Source: Novosphingobium sp. PhB165
GTDB taxonomy: Bacteria; Pseudomonadota; Alphaproteobacteria; Sphingomonadales; Sphingomonadaceae
DNA: 64,000 nt
Assembly (NCBI RefSeq): GCF_004341845.1
Contig: NZ_SLVB01000004.1
Coordinates: 434,001-498,000 of the forward strand
Direction of reading: 5' to 3'
Shown one piece after another: positions 8,530 to 16,872 of the stretch. Under the pieces are notes generated by a model. The model had not been told where the DNA came from. It searched no databases and saw only the letters and a program-made list of their open reading frames with translations. Each line of letters begins with the position of its first letter. The stretch's first letter is position 1. A program made the translations under genes and the position numbers.

Positions 8530-9546
8530 ATGATCCGCAAGTTCTCGTTCCTGCTGGGTCTCGCTGCGCTGGGCCTGACCGGCAGCGTCGGCGCCCAACA
8601 GACCGATGGCGCACCGACGCTCAACTCGCAGATGACCGGGGACCTCGTGGTCCACGATCCGGTCATCATCCGCGAGGGCGACACTTACTACGTCTTCTCG
8701 ACCGTGGGCCGCTATGTCGGTATCAAGACCTCGAAGGACCTGAAGGCCTGGAAGGACGCAGGCTCCGTCTTTGCGGAGATTCCGGCTTGGGCCAAGCAGG
8801 CGGTTCCGGGCACCGAAGGCATCTGGGCGCCGGACATCTCCTACGTGAACGGCGAATACCGGCTCTATTACTCGGTCTCGACTTTTGGTTCGAACCGCTC
8901 GGCCATCGGCCTTGCGACCAGCAAGACGCTCGATCCCAAGGCCAAGGGGTATGGCTGGAAGGATCAGGGGCTGGTCGTCATGTCCACCCATGACGATGAC
9001 TTCAACGCCATCGACCCGAACTTTGTGCAGGATGATCAGGGTCGCCAGTGGCTCACGCTCGGCAGCTTCTGGAGTGGAATCAAGCTGTTCCCGCTCGATC
9101 CGAAGACCGGCAAGGTGGCCCCGGGCACTGAGCCCTATTCGATCGCCCGCCGTCCTGCCCCTGCCGGCGGCCCGGCCCCGATCGAGGCCCCGTTCATCAT
9201 CCCGCACGGCGGATGGTATTACCTGATCGCGTCCTATGACTATTGCTGCAAGGGCGCGAACAGCACTTATTACACCGTCATCTCGCGCTCGAAGAAGATC
9301 ACCGGGCCCTACAAGGGCAAGGACGGCAGCGACATGATGCAGGGCGGCGGCACGATCCTGCTGCGCGCCGATCTGGAGGAGAAGCACCGCTTCCGCGGCC
9401 CCGGCCATGCGGGCGCCTTCACCGACAAGGACGGCACGACCTACCTCGCCTACCACGCCTACGACAAGGACAACCAGGGCCGCCCCACGCTGCGCATCGC
9501 GCCGCTGGTCTGGGGAGCCGACGGTTGGCCCGTGGCGCAATACTGA
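8530..9546 (+). CDS. GH43 arabinan endo-1,5-alpha-L-arabinosidase, exported
   Basis: The product has 338 residues with a signal peptide ending near GSVGAQ. The five-bladed propeller shows the GH43 triad Asp43 (VHDPVII), Asp162 (AIDPNF) and Glu219 (IEAPFI). Family members of this type cut the alpha-1,5 backbone of arabinan. The ATG at 8530 lies 2 nt after the dgoA stop; the longer frame from 8506 would begin inside dgoA. A terminator follows, so this probably ends the first transcription unit. Confidence 0.9.
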   Translation: MIRKFSFLLGLAALGLTGSVGAQQTDGAPTLNSQMTGDLVVHDPVIIREGDTYYVFSTVGRYVGIKTSKDLKAWKDAGSVFAEIPAWAKQAVPGTEGIWAPDISYVNGEYRLYYSVSTFGSNRSAIGLATSKTLDPKAKGYGWKDQGLVVMSTHDDDFNAIDPNFVQDDQGRQWLTLGSFWSGIKLFPLDPKTGKVAPGTEPYSIARRPAPAGGPAPIEAPFIIPHGGWYYLIASYDYCCKGANSTYYTVISRSKKITGPYKGKDGSDMMQGGGTILLRADLEEKHRFRGPGHAGAFTDKDGTTYLAYHAYDKDNQGRPTLRIAPLVWGADGWPVAQY

Positions 9547-9558
9547 GACCCACCAGCT

Positions 9559-9592
9559 GACACCCCGGCTTTCGGGCCGGGGTGTCCTTTTC
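9559..9592 (+). terminator. Rho-independent terminator after the arabinanase gene
   Basis: An 11-bp perfect stem (9559-9569 with 9576-9586) with loop TTTCGG is followed by CCTTTT. It separates the sugar operon from the second GH43 gene. Confidence 0.88.
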
Positions 9593-9651
9593 CCGCCCGG
9601 GGGGTGCGACCGGGACACCGCAACGAAACGAAATCACGGAAGAGGACCCCC

Positions 9652-11070
9652 ATGAATTTTCCCCTTTCGCGCCGCGCCTTTGCTGCCGGGGCCGCGATGC
9701 TGCCGATGGCCTGCACGTCTGCCGGCAAGAACGCGCTCGGCTCGGCCCCCGCCGCGACCGGCGCGCCCGTTCCCGTCAATCCGCTGGTCAGGCAGCGCGC
9801 CGACGCGCAAGTCTTCCGCCACGACGACGGCTATTACTACCTGACGGGCTCGGTGCCCGAGTACGATCGTCTGGTGCTGCGCCGTTCGAAGACCGTCGCC
9901 GGTCTCTCGACGGCCGAGGAACGCGTGCTGTGGCGCCATGAAGCCTCCGGCCCGATGTCCGGCTTCATCTGGGCGCCCGAGCTGCACTTGATCGATGGCC
10001 GCTGGTACATGTACTTCGCGGCCGGGCCGAGCGGCGGCGGCGAGGACGTGTTCCGCATCCGCACCTTCGCTATCGTCTGCGACGGACCCGATCCGATGAC
10101 CGGCAACTGGAAGATCGCCGGCCAGTTCCAGCTGCCCACGGACAGCTTCAACCTCGATTCCACCAGCTTCGTCCATCGCGGCACGCGCTACTTCGCCTGG
10201 GCCCAGCGCGAGGCGGGGATCGACACCAACTCTAACCTCTACATCGCGCCGATGTCCGGCCCGCTGACGCTGGCCGCCGCGCCGACCCGCCTGTCGGTGC
10301 CGACGCTCGACTGGGAAATCCGGGGCTACAAGGTCAACGAGGCGCCCGCCGTGATCGAACACGCGGGCAAGCTGTTCATGACCTATTCGGCCAGCGCCAC
10401 CGATGCGCGTTACTGCCTTGGCCTGCTGTCGATCGACGCCGAAGCGAACCTGATGGACGCGAGCCTCTGGACCAAGTCGCAACATCCGGTCTTCACCACC
10501 AACACCGCGACCTCGGTCTACGGCCCCGGCCACAACAGCTTCACCGTGGACGAGCAAGGCCGCCCGCTGCTGGTCTATCACGGCCGCGATTACGAGGCGA
10601 TCCAGGGCGACCCGCTGTTCAACCCGGACCGCCACACCCGCGTCCAGCGCCTCTACTTCGACGCCTCGGGCAATCCCGATTTCGGCGTGCCGGTGGGCAA
10701 TGGCGCGATGCCCGATCGCTTCATCTCGGTCGCCCGCCCGGGCACCTACATGGCACATGAGGGCACGCGCATGACGAGCGCCGCAGTGCCGCTGCCGCAG
10801 ACGCAGTTCCGCGTGGAAGACGCGGGCGAAGGCACGGTGACGCTCTCGCCGATTCTCCTGCGCGACCATTGCCTCGTCGCCACGGCGGACGGTTCGGTTT
10901 CCATCGCCCAGCGCGGCACCGGGCCTGAGAAGTTCCGCCGGACCAGTGCCGGCGGCGGCGCCGTGCGATTCGTCTCGGTGACTGATCCATCCAAGTCGCT
11001 GGCAGTCGCTCCGGACGGCCTGCGCCTCGCCCCTGGCAAGGACGCCGCGAGCGCCTGGAAGGTCGATTGA
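9652..11070 (+). CDS. GH43 family glycoside hydrolase with beta-rich C-terminal domain, exported
   Basis: This 472-residue protein has a Tat-like leader (SRRAFAAGAAMLPMA, followed by Cys). The propeller has candidate catalytic residues Asp58/Asp59 (FRHDDGYYY), Asp169 (NLDSTSF) and Glu230 (VNEAPAVI). After about residue 375 a compact C-terminal domain follows (DHCLVATADGSVSIAQRG). It is probably an exo-arabinofuranosidase or related arabinosidase; linkage is not readable from sequence. AGAGGA precedes the ATG. The last 68 codons, the stop and the stem-loop behind them are duplicated in tandem immediately downstream. Confidence 0.87.
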   Translation: MNFPLSRRAFAAGAAMLPMACTSAGKNALGSAPAATGAPVPVNPLVRQRADAQVFRHDDGYYYLTGSVPEYDRLVLRRSKTVAGLSTAEERVLWRHEASGPMSGFIWAPELHLIDGRWYMYFAAGPSGGGEDVFRIRTFAIVCDGPDPMTGNWKIAGQFQLPTDSFNLDSTSFVHRGTRYFAWAQREAGIDTNSNLYIAPMSGPLTLAAAPTRLSVPTLDWEIRGYKVNEAPAVIEHAGKLFMTYSASATDARYCLGLLSIDAEANLMDASLWTKSQHPVFTTNTATSVYGPGHNSFTVDEQGRPLLVYHGRDYEAIQGDPLFNPDRHTRVQRLYFDASGNPDFGVPVGNGAMPDRFISVARPGTYMAHEGTRMTSAAVPLPQTQFRVEDAGEGTVTLSPILLRDHCLVATADGSVSIAQRGTGPEKFRRTSAGGGAVRFVSVTDPSKSLAVAPDGLRLAPGKDAASAWKVD

Positions 11071-11090
11071 TCTTTTAAAAGTCGGACAAC

Positions 11091-11122
11091 CGGTCTCTGC
11101 CCCCATCCGGGCGCAGAGACCG
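11091..11122 (+). terminator. Stem-loop after GH43, unit 1
   Basis: GGTCTCTGC pairs with GCAGAGACC around a CCCATCCGG-like loop. No T run follows, so termination is only probable. The identical arms recur in unit 2 with a changed loop. Confidence 0.5.
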
Positions 11123-11126
11123 GAGC

Positions 11127-11334
11127 CGACCATTGCCTCGTCGCCACGGCGGACGGTTCGGTTTCCATCGCCCCGCGCGGCACCGGGCTCGAGAAGTTCC
11201 GCCGGACCAGTGCCGGCGGCGGCGCCGTGCGATTCGTTTCGGCCACCGATCCGTCCAAGTCGCTGGCAATCGCTCCGGACGGCCTGCGCCTCGCCCCCGG
11301 CAAGGACGCCGCGAGCGCCTGGAAGGTCGATTGA
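11127..11334 (+). pseudogene. Duplicated GH43 C-terminal fragment
   Basis: This segment codes again for the C-terminal domain (HCLVATADGSVSIAPRG ... WKVD) and ends with its own TGA at 11332-11334. It has no ribosome site or start codon. The only way to make it would be to read through the TGA at 11068-11070, as no other stop intervenes. Most likely a non-expressed remnant of slippage or unequal recombination. Confidence 0.75.
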
Positions 11335-11357
11335 TCCTTTAAAAGTCGGACAACCGG

Positions 11358-11389
11358 TCTCTGCGCCTTTCCGGGCGCAGAGACCGGAG
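11358..11389 (+). terminator. Stem-loop after GH43, unit 2
   Basis: GGTCTCTGCGCC pairs with GGGCGCAGAGACC around TTTCC-type loop bases. The stem is longer than in unit 1 because the loop-side bases now pair. No T run follows. Confidence 0.55.
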
Positions 11390-11475
11390 CCGTACACTGT
11401 CTCGCCGGATGATGGCTCCTGCGGCCATTGTGCCACAGTTGTTTCAGCATTTTTGCAGCACTACCGTTTTTATGC

Positions 11476-11516
11476 TTGCGCCTGATTAGTCCGACTAATA
11501 ATTAGTCTGAGTAATC
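11476..11516 (+). promoter_or_regulatory. Candidate promoter with two GntR operator-like palindromes ahead of the TonB receptor
   Basis: ATTAGTCCGACTAAT (11485-11499) is a perfect palindrome and contains TAGTCCGACTA, which fits the FadR/FCD consensus TnGTnnnACnA. A second site, ATTAGTCTGAGTAAT (11501-11515), follows at a 16-bp centre distance. A possible -35 TTGCGC (11476) and -10 TAATTA (11499) are 17 bp apart, so the palindromes cover the -10. The arrangement mirrors 1826-1864. Binding by the local GntR protein is inferred. Confidence 0.62.
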
Positions 11517-11561
11517 GGAAGGGGCATGGTATGGGCCAGCCCCACATGGGAGGGTTGATCC

Positions 11562-14393
11562 ATGGCGCTCAAGCCATTTGCTTTCTGTACGGCATCCATT
11601 CTCGCGCTCGGCCTCGCCAGCGTCGCTCATGCACAGGATGCAGCACCGCAGGCCGCCGCTGATGATGCCGCGCCGAATGCTGACGATATTGTCGTCACCG
11701 GCGTGCGCGCCTCGATCGTCGGCGCCATCAACAGCCGCAAGAACAACATCCAGATCGTCGACTCGGTTGTGGCCGAAGACGTGGGCAAGCTGCCCGACAA
11801 CAACGTTGTCGAGGCGCTGCAGCGTGTTACCGGCATCCAGGTGACCGACCGCGCAGGCGGCGAAACCGCCACGATCACGATCCGTGGTCTGTCCGATCCC
11901 GTCACCACCTGGAACGGCCGCAACATCTTCACCGCTGCGGGTACTTCGTTCGCGCTGCAGGACGTTTCGGCGAACCTCGTCAAGCAGATCGACGTCTACA
12001 AAACCCGCTCGGCCGACCAGCTCGAATTCGGCCTTGCCGGCCAGATCGACGTCGCCACGCGCCGTCCGTTCGACTTCGACGGCTTCACCATCTCGGGCCT
12101 CGCCCGCGGCGTCTACAGCGAGCTGGCGGACAAGTTCAATCCGAACGTGGCCCTGTTGGTCAGCGACCGCTGGCAAACCGGCATCGGCGAGATGGGCTTC
12201 CTGATCAACGGCAGCTACACGCGCGCCAAGTATCGCAACATGAACGTGCAGGCCGGCGCGCTGGTGCCGTTCGCCACCGAAAATCCGCCCTCGGGCACCT
12301 GGCTCACGCCGCTGCAGCGCATCTTCCCGAACACGGATCCGAACAACCCTTACTGGACGCCGGGCTTGAACGCAGGTCTGCCCACCACGCCGGGTTCGAC
12401 GCTGAGCATCGACGGCGTCGATGTGCCGTACTACCTGTCGCGCGACGCCGTGATCAGCACCGACCTTTATGGCAAGCGTGAGCGTCCGTCGATCAACGCA
12501 GCGTTCCAGTGGGCGCCGAACGACCGTTCGACCTACACCGCCGAATTCTATTACTCGGGCTTCCGCGGCACGACTTTCAATTCGATGATGTTCAGCTACG
12601 TCGACTGGTGGCAGGATCTCGGCACCGATCCGGGGTCGACGTTCCAACTCTATGACGGCACGAATATCATCAAGTCGCGCCAGGTCGGTGACGTGGCCGG
12701 CTTCAACAGCGCCGACTATTCGACCAACAGGACCGATAGCTACGTTTACGCCCTGAACGCGGACTGGGACGTCGGCGCGCGCGGCAAGATCACGGCTGAC
12801 CTGACGTATCAGGACAGCAAGAACGAAACCTCGTTCTTCGCCATGCGCACCAATCGCCCGTTGATGGATATCAACGTCGATTTCAACGCGGGCGGCGGCA
12901 TCCCTTCCTACAGCTTCGAAAACTCCAAGATGCTGACCGATCCCAGCGCCTGGACGCTTGGCGATCTGTTCGACAACGGCAACAAGAGCACCGGCAGCGC
13001 CTGGACCTTCCAGCTCGACGGTCACTACGACTGGGACGAAGGCTTCCTGCGCCGCATCAAGGCGGGCTTCCGCTACGACAACCGCAGCGCCAGCACTTTC
13101 GTGCGTGAGCAGAGCGCAAGCGCACCGGCCGGTACGCTGGCTTCGCTGGGTGACGGCTACAGCTTCACCAACAGCGGCTTCTTCGATGGTCAGGCCGACG
13201 TGCCGACCAGCTGGGTGCTGGCTAACGGTCCGGCGCTGTACAAGAATGCCGACGCCATCCGTTCGTTGTATCAGTCGACCAACCCGAACCTGCTGCTGTC
13301 CGACCAGATGTCGTTCGGCCGCGTATTCGACATCAACGAAGTCACCCTGGCGGCTTACCTGATGGCGGATGGGCAGATCGACATCTTCGGTCGCCCGCTG
13401 ATGGTCGAAGGCGGCGTGCGCCTTGTCACCGTCGATACCGACTACGACTACTTCGATCGCTACAACGGCTATGCACGGACGGGCGTTTCGACCGGTCAGG
13501 CGAAGTTCCTGCCGAGCTTCACTGCCCGCTACGAGATCACGCCGACCCTGCGCCTGCGTTTCAACTACGGCGAGACGCTGCGCCGTCCGGCGTTCGGCGA
13601 TCTCAACCCGAACGTCTCGCTCACGGGCGACCTGTCGGGTCTGGGCTTCGGTACCGGCTCTGCGGGTAACGCGAACCTGCGGGCGACGACGTCGAAGAAC
13701 TACGACCTTGCGCTGGAATGGTACTTCGAACGCAACAGCGCGCTCTACGTCACCGGCTTCCGCCGCGAGATCAAGGGTCTGGTCGTTCCGCTCACGACGC
13801 TTGAGTACATTCCGAACAACACGATCGTCGGCAGCACCGCCACCGATTACTTCCAGGTTACCCGCCCGACCAACGCATCGGACGGCGTGCTGAAGGGCGT
13901 GGAAATCGGCTTGACGTACTTCCCGACCTACCTGCCCAGCGTCCTCAACGGCCTTGGCTTCCAGGGCAGCGCGACGATCCTGGATTCGGAACAGACGATC
14001 CCCGAAACCGACAGCCTGGGTAACACCGTGCTGACCAAGTCGGCGTTCTTCGCAGTGTCCAAGTTCTCGTACAACGCGACGCTGGCTTACGAGCGTGGTC
14101 CGATCGGTGCACGTCTGTCGTACGTGTGGCGCAAGGGCTTCCTCAACAACAACGAGGCCCGCGCATTCGCCAACCCGATCGGCATGTGGCGCAAGCCCGA
14201 GGACAGCCTCGACATGCAGATCACCTGGAGCATCACCAAGGACATCGGCCTGACCTTCGATGCCACCAACCTGACCAAGTCCAAGCAGCAGAACTACTAC
14301 AAGTACGACACTGCGGGCGGTCCGGTCACGATGAACTCCAGCACGCTGCTGATCGATCGCACGTTCGCGGCCGGCGTTCGCTTCAAGTTCTAA
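11562..14393 (+). CDS. TonB-dependent receptor, probable oligosaccharide importer
   Basis: A 943-residue outer-membrane protein with a signal peptide ending AHAQ, the TonB-box-like DDIVVTGVRASI near residue 45, a plug domain (about 55-165, with VAEDVGKLPDNNVVEALQRV) and a 22-strand-type barrel ending in the aromatic RFKF. This plug type is common in Caulobacter and sphingomonads, where such receptors take up plant oligosaccharides without a SusD partner. Position between two GH43 genes and another hydrolase points to arabino-oligosaccharides, as inference. A GGGAGG sits ahead of the ATG. Confidence 0.92.
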   Translation: MALKPFAFCTASILALGLASVAHAQDAAPQAAADDAAPNADDIVVTGVRASIVGAINSRKNNIQIVDSVVAEDVGKLPDNNVVEALQRVTGIQVTDRAGGETATITIRGLSDPVTTWNGRNIFTAAGTSFALQDVSANLVKQIDVYKTRSADQLEFGLAGQIDVATRRPFDFDGFTISGLARGVYSELADKFNPNVALLVSDRWQTGIGEMGFLINGSYTRAKYRNMNVQAGALVPFATENPPSGTWLTPLQRIFPNTDPNNPYWTPGLNAGLPTTPGSTLSIDGVDVPYYLSRDAVISTDLYGKRERPSINAAFQWAPNDRSTYTAEFYYSGFRGTTFNSMMFSYVDWWQDLGTDPGSTFQLYDGTNIIKSRQVGDVAGFNSADYSTNRTDSYVYALNADWDVGARGKITADLTYQDSKNETSFFAMRTNRPLMDINVDFNAGGGIPSYSFENSKMLTDPSAWTLGDLFDNGNKSTGSAWTFQLDGHYDWDEGFLRRIKAGFRYDNRSASTFVREQSASAPAGTLASLGDGYSFTNSGFFDGQADVPTSWVLANGPALYKNADAIRSLYQSTNPNLLLSDQMSFGRVFDINEVTLAAYLMADGQIDIFGRPLMVEGGVRLVTVDTDYDYFDRYNGYARTGVSTGQAKFLPSFTARYEITPTLRLRFNYGETLRRPAFGDLNPNVSLTGDLSGLGFGTGSAGNANLRATTSKNYDLALEWYFERNSALYVTGFRREIKGLVVPLTTLEYIPNNTIVGSTATDYFQVTRPTNASDGVLKGVEIGLTYFPTYLPSVLNGLGFQGSATILDSEQTIPETDSLGNTVLTKSAFFAVSKFSYNATLAYERGPIGARLSYVWRKGFLNNNEARAFANPIGMWRKPEDSLDMQITWSITKDIGLTFDATNLTKSKQQNYYKYDTAGGPVTMNSSTLLIDRTFAAGVRFKF

Positions 14394-14433
14394 TCGCTAA
14401 GGGCAGGCCGTGAGGCATCGCGGTTTGCCACGG

Positions 14434-14494
14434 GCGGCCGGTTCCCGGGGTTTCTCTCCCAACATCACTCCGGGGACCGGCCGCTCTTGTTTTT
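14434..14494 (+). terminator. Rho-independent terminator after the TonB receptor
   Basis: GCGGCCGGTTCCCGG (14434-14448) pairs with CCGGGGACCGGCCGC (14470-14484) with one wobble pair, followed by TCTTGTTTTT. Confidence 0.88.
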
Positions 14495-14556
14495 GCCAGA
14501 AAATTGCTGCCTGACGCCCGCTGGCGATGAACCCGCCGGACCATGAAGGGGTAACG

Positions 14557-16611
14557 ATGCGCGGAAATCTACGGACTGTCCTTGCCACCGCGGCGCTTCT
14601 TGCCACGGCGGCCAGTCCGCCAGCCGCCGATCGACCTCCGGTTGCCGTTGCCGCACACGCGGCAGCAAAGCTGGACATTGCCGCCATCGCCAAGGCCCGC
14701 TTCGGTAACGACGCCGCCTGGTACCAGCAGCGCATTCCCTTCTTCGAAAGCGCCGATCCTAAGATCGATGCGGTCTATTACTACCGCTGGGGCCTGTTCC
14801 GCGCGCACCAGCGCGACCTTGGCGCGCAGGGCTACATCACCACCGAATTCGCGGATGATGTGGGCTGGCAGCGCGAGCCTTTCGCCAGCCTCAACGACGC
14901 CAGCGGCTTCCACATCGCCGAAGGGCGCTGGCTGAACGACCGACGCTTCACCGACGACTACGTCAACTTCATGTACGAAGGCGGCAACGACCGCCACTTC
15001 ACCGACTACATGGCGGACTCGGTCTGGGGCCGTTATCTCGTCGATGGCGACAGGCAGGCGCTGCTCGCGCATCTCAAGACGATGCGGCACATCTACCGCC
15101 TGTGGGACGAGAAGTTCGACTTTTCCAAGGGGCTCTATTTCGTCGAGCCGCTGCTCGATGCGACCGAATACACCGTCTCCTCGATCGATGCCTCGGGCGG
15201 CAAGGACGGGTTCCGGGGCGGGGATTCCTTCCGGCCCTCGATCAACAGCTACATGTTCGCGAATGCCCGCGCGCTTTCGAAGATGGCGGAGATGGCGGGC
15301 GACACCGCAATGGCCAAGGAATATGCCGAGCGGGCCGAAGCCCTGCGCGCGCATGTCCTACAGGACTTGTGGAACCCCTCGCTGGGCCACTTCGTCGACC
15401 GCTATCAGGTCAACGACGAATTCGCGAAATACTGGGATCCGATCCGCAATCGCGAACTGGTCGGTTATCTGCCGTGGATGTTCGACCTCGTTCCCGATGA
15501 CGCGAAGTACGCCTCGGCATGGTCGCATCTGCTCGATCCGAACGGCCTTGCCGGCAAGGCGGGCATGCGCACGGTCGAGAAGGGCTATGAGTACTACATG
15601 CGCCAATATCGCTATCTGGGCGATGCGCGCGAGTGCCAGTGGAACGGCCCGATCTGGCCCTACCAGACGACGCAAGTGCTGACCGCGATGGCCAATCTGC
15701 TCGATCATTACGACGATCGCGGGCCGGTCACGCGCAGCGACTATATGCGAATGCTGCGCCAATATACGCAGCTGCATTATCAGGGCGGCAGGCTCGATCT
15801 CGAGGAGGACTACGATCCCGAGACCGGCAAGCCCATCGTTGGGCTGGATCGCAGTCATCACTACTTCCACTCGGGCTATCTGGACCTGATCATGACCGGC
15901 CTCGTCGGCATCCGCCCGCGCGCGGATGACGTGCTGGACGTGAACCCGCTGCTGCCCGCCGCGACGGACGCGCAGGCGCTGGGCTGGTTCCACATCGAGC
16001 GCGTGCCCTATCACGGGCACGAGGTTTCGGTGACCTGGGACGCCGATGGCAAGCGCTATGGCCACAAGGGCCTGACGGTCTCGGTTGACGGCACCGAACT
16101 CGCCCATCGCGACGATCTCGGCCGCATCGAGGTTCCGCTGGCCCGCAAGGCCAATGCGCCCATCGCGCGCGAGACCGATCTCGCCGTGCAGCTGGTGCGC
16201 GGCAACTATCCGATGGCTTCGGCGTCGTCCGGCACCGAGGCGGAGAACCTGCACGATGCCATCGACGGCCGCGCATGGTTCTATCCCGAACTGCCCAATG
16301 GCTGGGATTCGGCAGCGGGCAAGGCGGACCAGTGGTACGCGGTGGACTTCGGCAAGCCGGTGACGCTCGGCAGTACCGAACTGGCCTTCTTCGCCGATGG
16401 CGCAAAGTTCGCGGCTCCGCGCAAGGTGCGGGTGGAGGCGTGGACGAACGGGAAGTGGCAGCAGGTCGCCGCGCCCGCTGCGAAGCCGCTTGCCAACGGC
16501 GTGACCCGGCTTTCGTGGTCGCCGATCACTGCGGAACGCCTGCGCGTGACGATGAGCCCGGCGAACGGAAAGGCCATTCGCCTCGCCGAGCTGAAAGCCT
16601 TCGCTGACTGA
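14557..16611 (+). CDS. (Alpha/alpha)6 glycoside hydrolase, MGH1/GH63-like, with C-terminal discoidin-like domain
   Basis: This 684-residue protein has a signal-like N-terminus (TVLATAALLATAAS) and a six-hairpin toroid spanning about residues 40-490. Visible landmarks are DDVGWQREPFASLNDASG, EYTVSSIDASGG, ARECQWNGPIWPYQTT and LDLEEDYDPETG. It resembles the mannosylglycerate-hydrolase/GH63 type rather than GH43 or GH51. A beta-sandwich from about residue 550 (DAIDGRAWFYPELPNGWDS ... WYAVDFGKPV) looks like an F5/8 type C carbohydrate-binding domain. Substrate is unknown; context suggests a side chain of arabinan or arabinogalactan. GAAGGGGTAACG before 14557 decides the start. Confidence 0.8.
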   Translation: MRGNLRTVLATAALLATAASPPAADRPPVAVAAHAAAKLDIAAIAKARFGNDAAWYQQRIPFFESADPKIDAVYYYRWGLFRAHQRDLGAQGYITTEFADDVGWQREPFASLNDASGFHIAEGRWLNDRRFTDDYVNFMYEGGNDRHFTDYMADSVWGRYLVDGDRQALLAHLKTMRHIYRLWDEKFDFSKGLYFVEPLLDATEYTVSSIDASGGKDGFRGGDSFRPSINSYMFANARALSKMAEMAGDTAMAKEYAERAEALRAHVLQDLWNPSLGHFVDRYQVNDEFAKYWDPIRNRELVGYLPWMFDLVPDDAKYASAWSHLLDPNGLAGKAGMRTVEKGYEYYMRQYRYLGDARECQWNGPIWPYQTTQVLTAMANLLDHYDDRGPVTRSDYMRMLRQYTQLHYQGGRLDLEEDYDPETGKPIVGLDRSHHYFHSGYLDLIMTGLVGIRPRADDVLDVNPLLPAATDAQALGWFHIERVPYHGHEVSVTWDADGKRYGHKGLTVSVDGTELAHRDDLGRIEVPLARKANAPIARETDLAVQLVRGNYPMASASSGTEAENLHDAIDGRAWFYPELPNGWDSAAGKADQWYAVDFGKPVTLGSTELAFFADGAKFAAPRKVRVEAWTNGKWQQVAAPAAKPLANGVTRLSWSPITAERLRVTMSPANGKAIRLAELKAFAD

Positions 16612-16685
16612 AATATTTAACCTTACCAACGGGTAAACCGCAGATTTCGATCCGGAATTAACCGCGATTGAGGCCTCTATCCCTC

Positions 16686-16841
16686 ATGTCGCACGGATAT
16701 CCATTCGCTTCGCTGATCGCGGGGGTCTCTTCCTTCGTCGATCTTTCGTTGGTGATGCCCCAGTGGCTGGCAGGGGTGGCATCGGTCCACGTGGTGTGCA
16801 CGGTGCTGTTCATGGGAATGTTCAAGCACGAGACCCGATAA
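16686..16841 (+). CDS. Possible small membrane protein (51 residues), doubtful
   Basis: An ATG-initiated frame encodes 51 residues beginning MSHGYPFASL with one hydrophobic helix (LAGVASVHVVCTVLFMGMF). The stop codon lies in the loop of the 16826-16856 hairpin. No convincing ribosome site precedes it and I do not recognise it. It lies between two convergent genes and may be chance. Confidence 0.25.
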   Translation: MSHGYPFASLIAGVSSFVDLSLVMPQWLAGVASVHVVCTVLFMGMFKHETR

Positions 16842-16856
16842 TGTCCGGTCTCGTGC
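16826..16856. terminator. Hairpin between convergent genes
   Basis: A perfect 10-bp stem (GCACGAGACC, 16826-16835, with 16847-16856) lies between the MGH1-like gene and the reductase gene. On the minus strand a short TTGAAC tail follows it. It may terminate either gene; the U tract is poor. Confidence 0.5.
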
Positions 16857-16872
16857 CTGATGGCGTTGCGGA

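Larger units (their letters stand above)
10863..11390 (+). repeat. Tandem duplication (2 x 264 bp) of the GH43 3' end
   Basis: Unit 1 is 10863-11126 and unit 2 is 11127-11390. By eye they differ at about 14 positions. Each holds the last 68 codons of the GH43 gene, the TGA, TTTAAAAGTCGGACAACC and the same stem-loop. The 264-bp period is a multiple of three, so unit 2 stays in frame with the gene behind its stop. Confidence 0.93.

Noticed and set aside
8880..8900. tRNA-like GGTTCGAA sequence
   Set aside because: It lies within the GH43 coding frame and no cloverleaf can be drawn.
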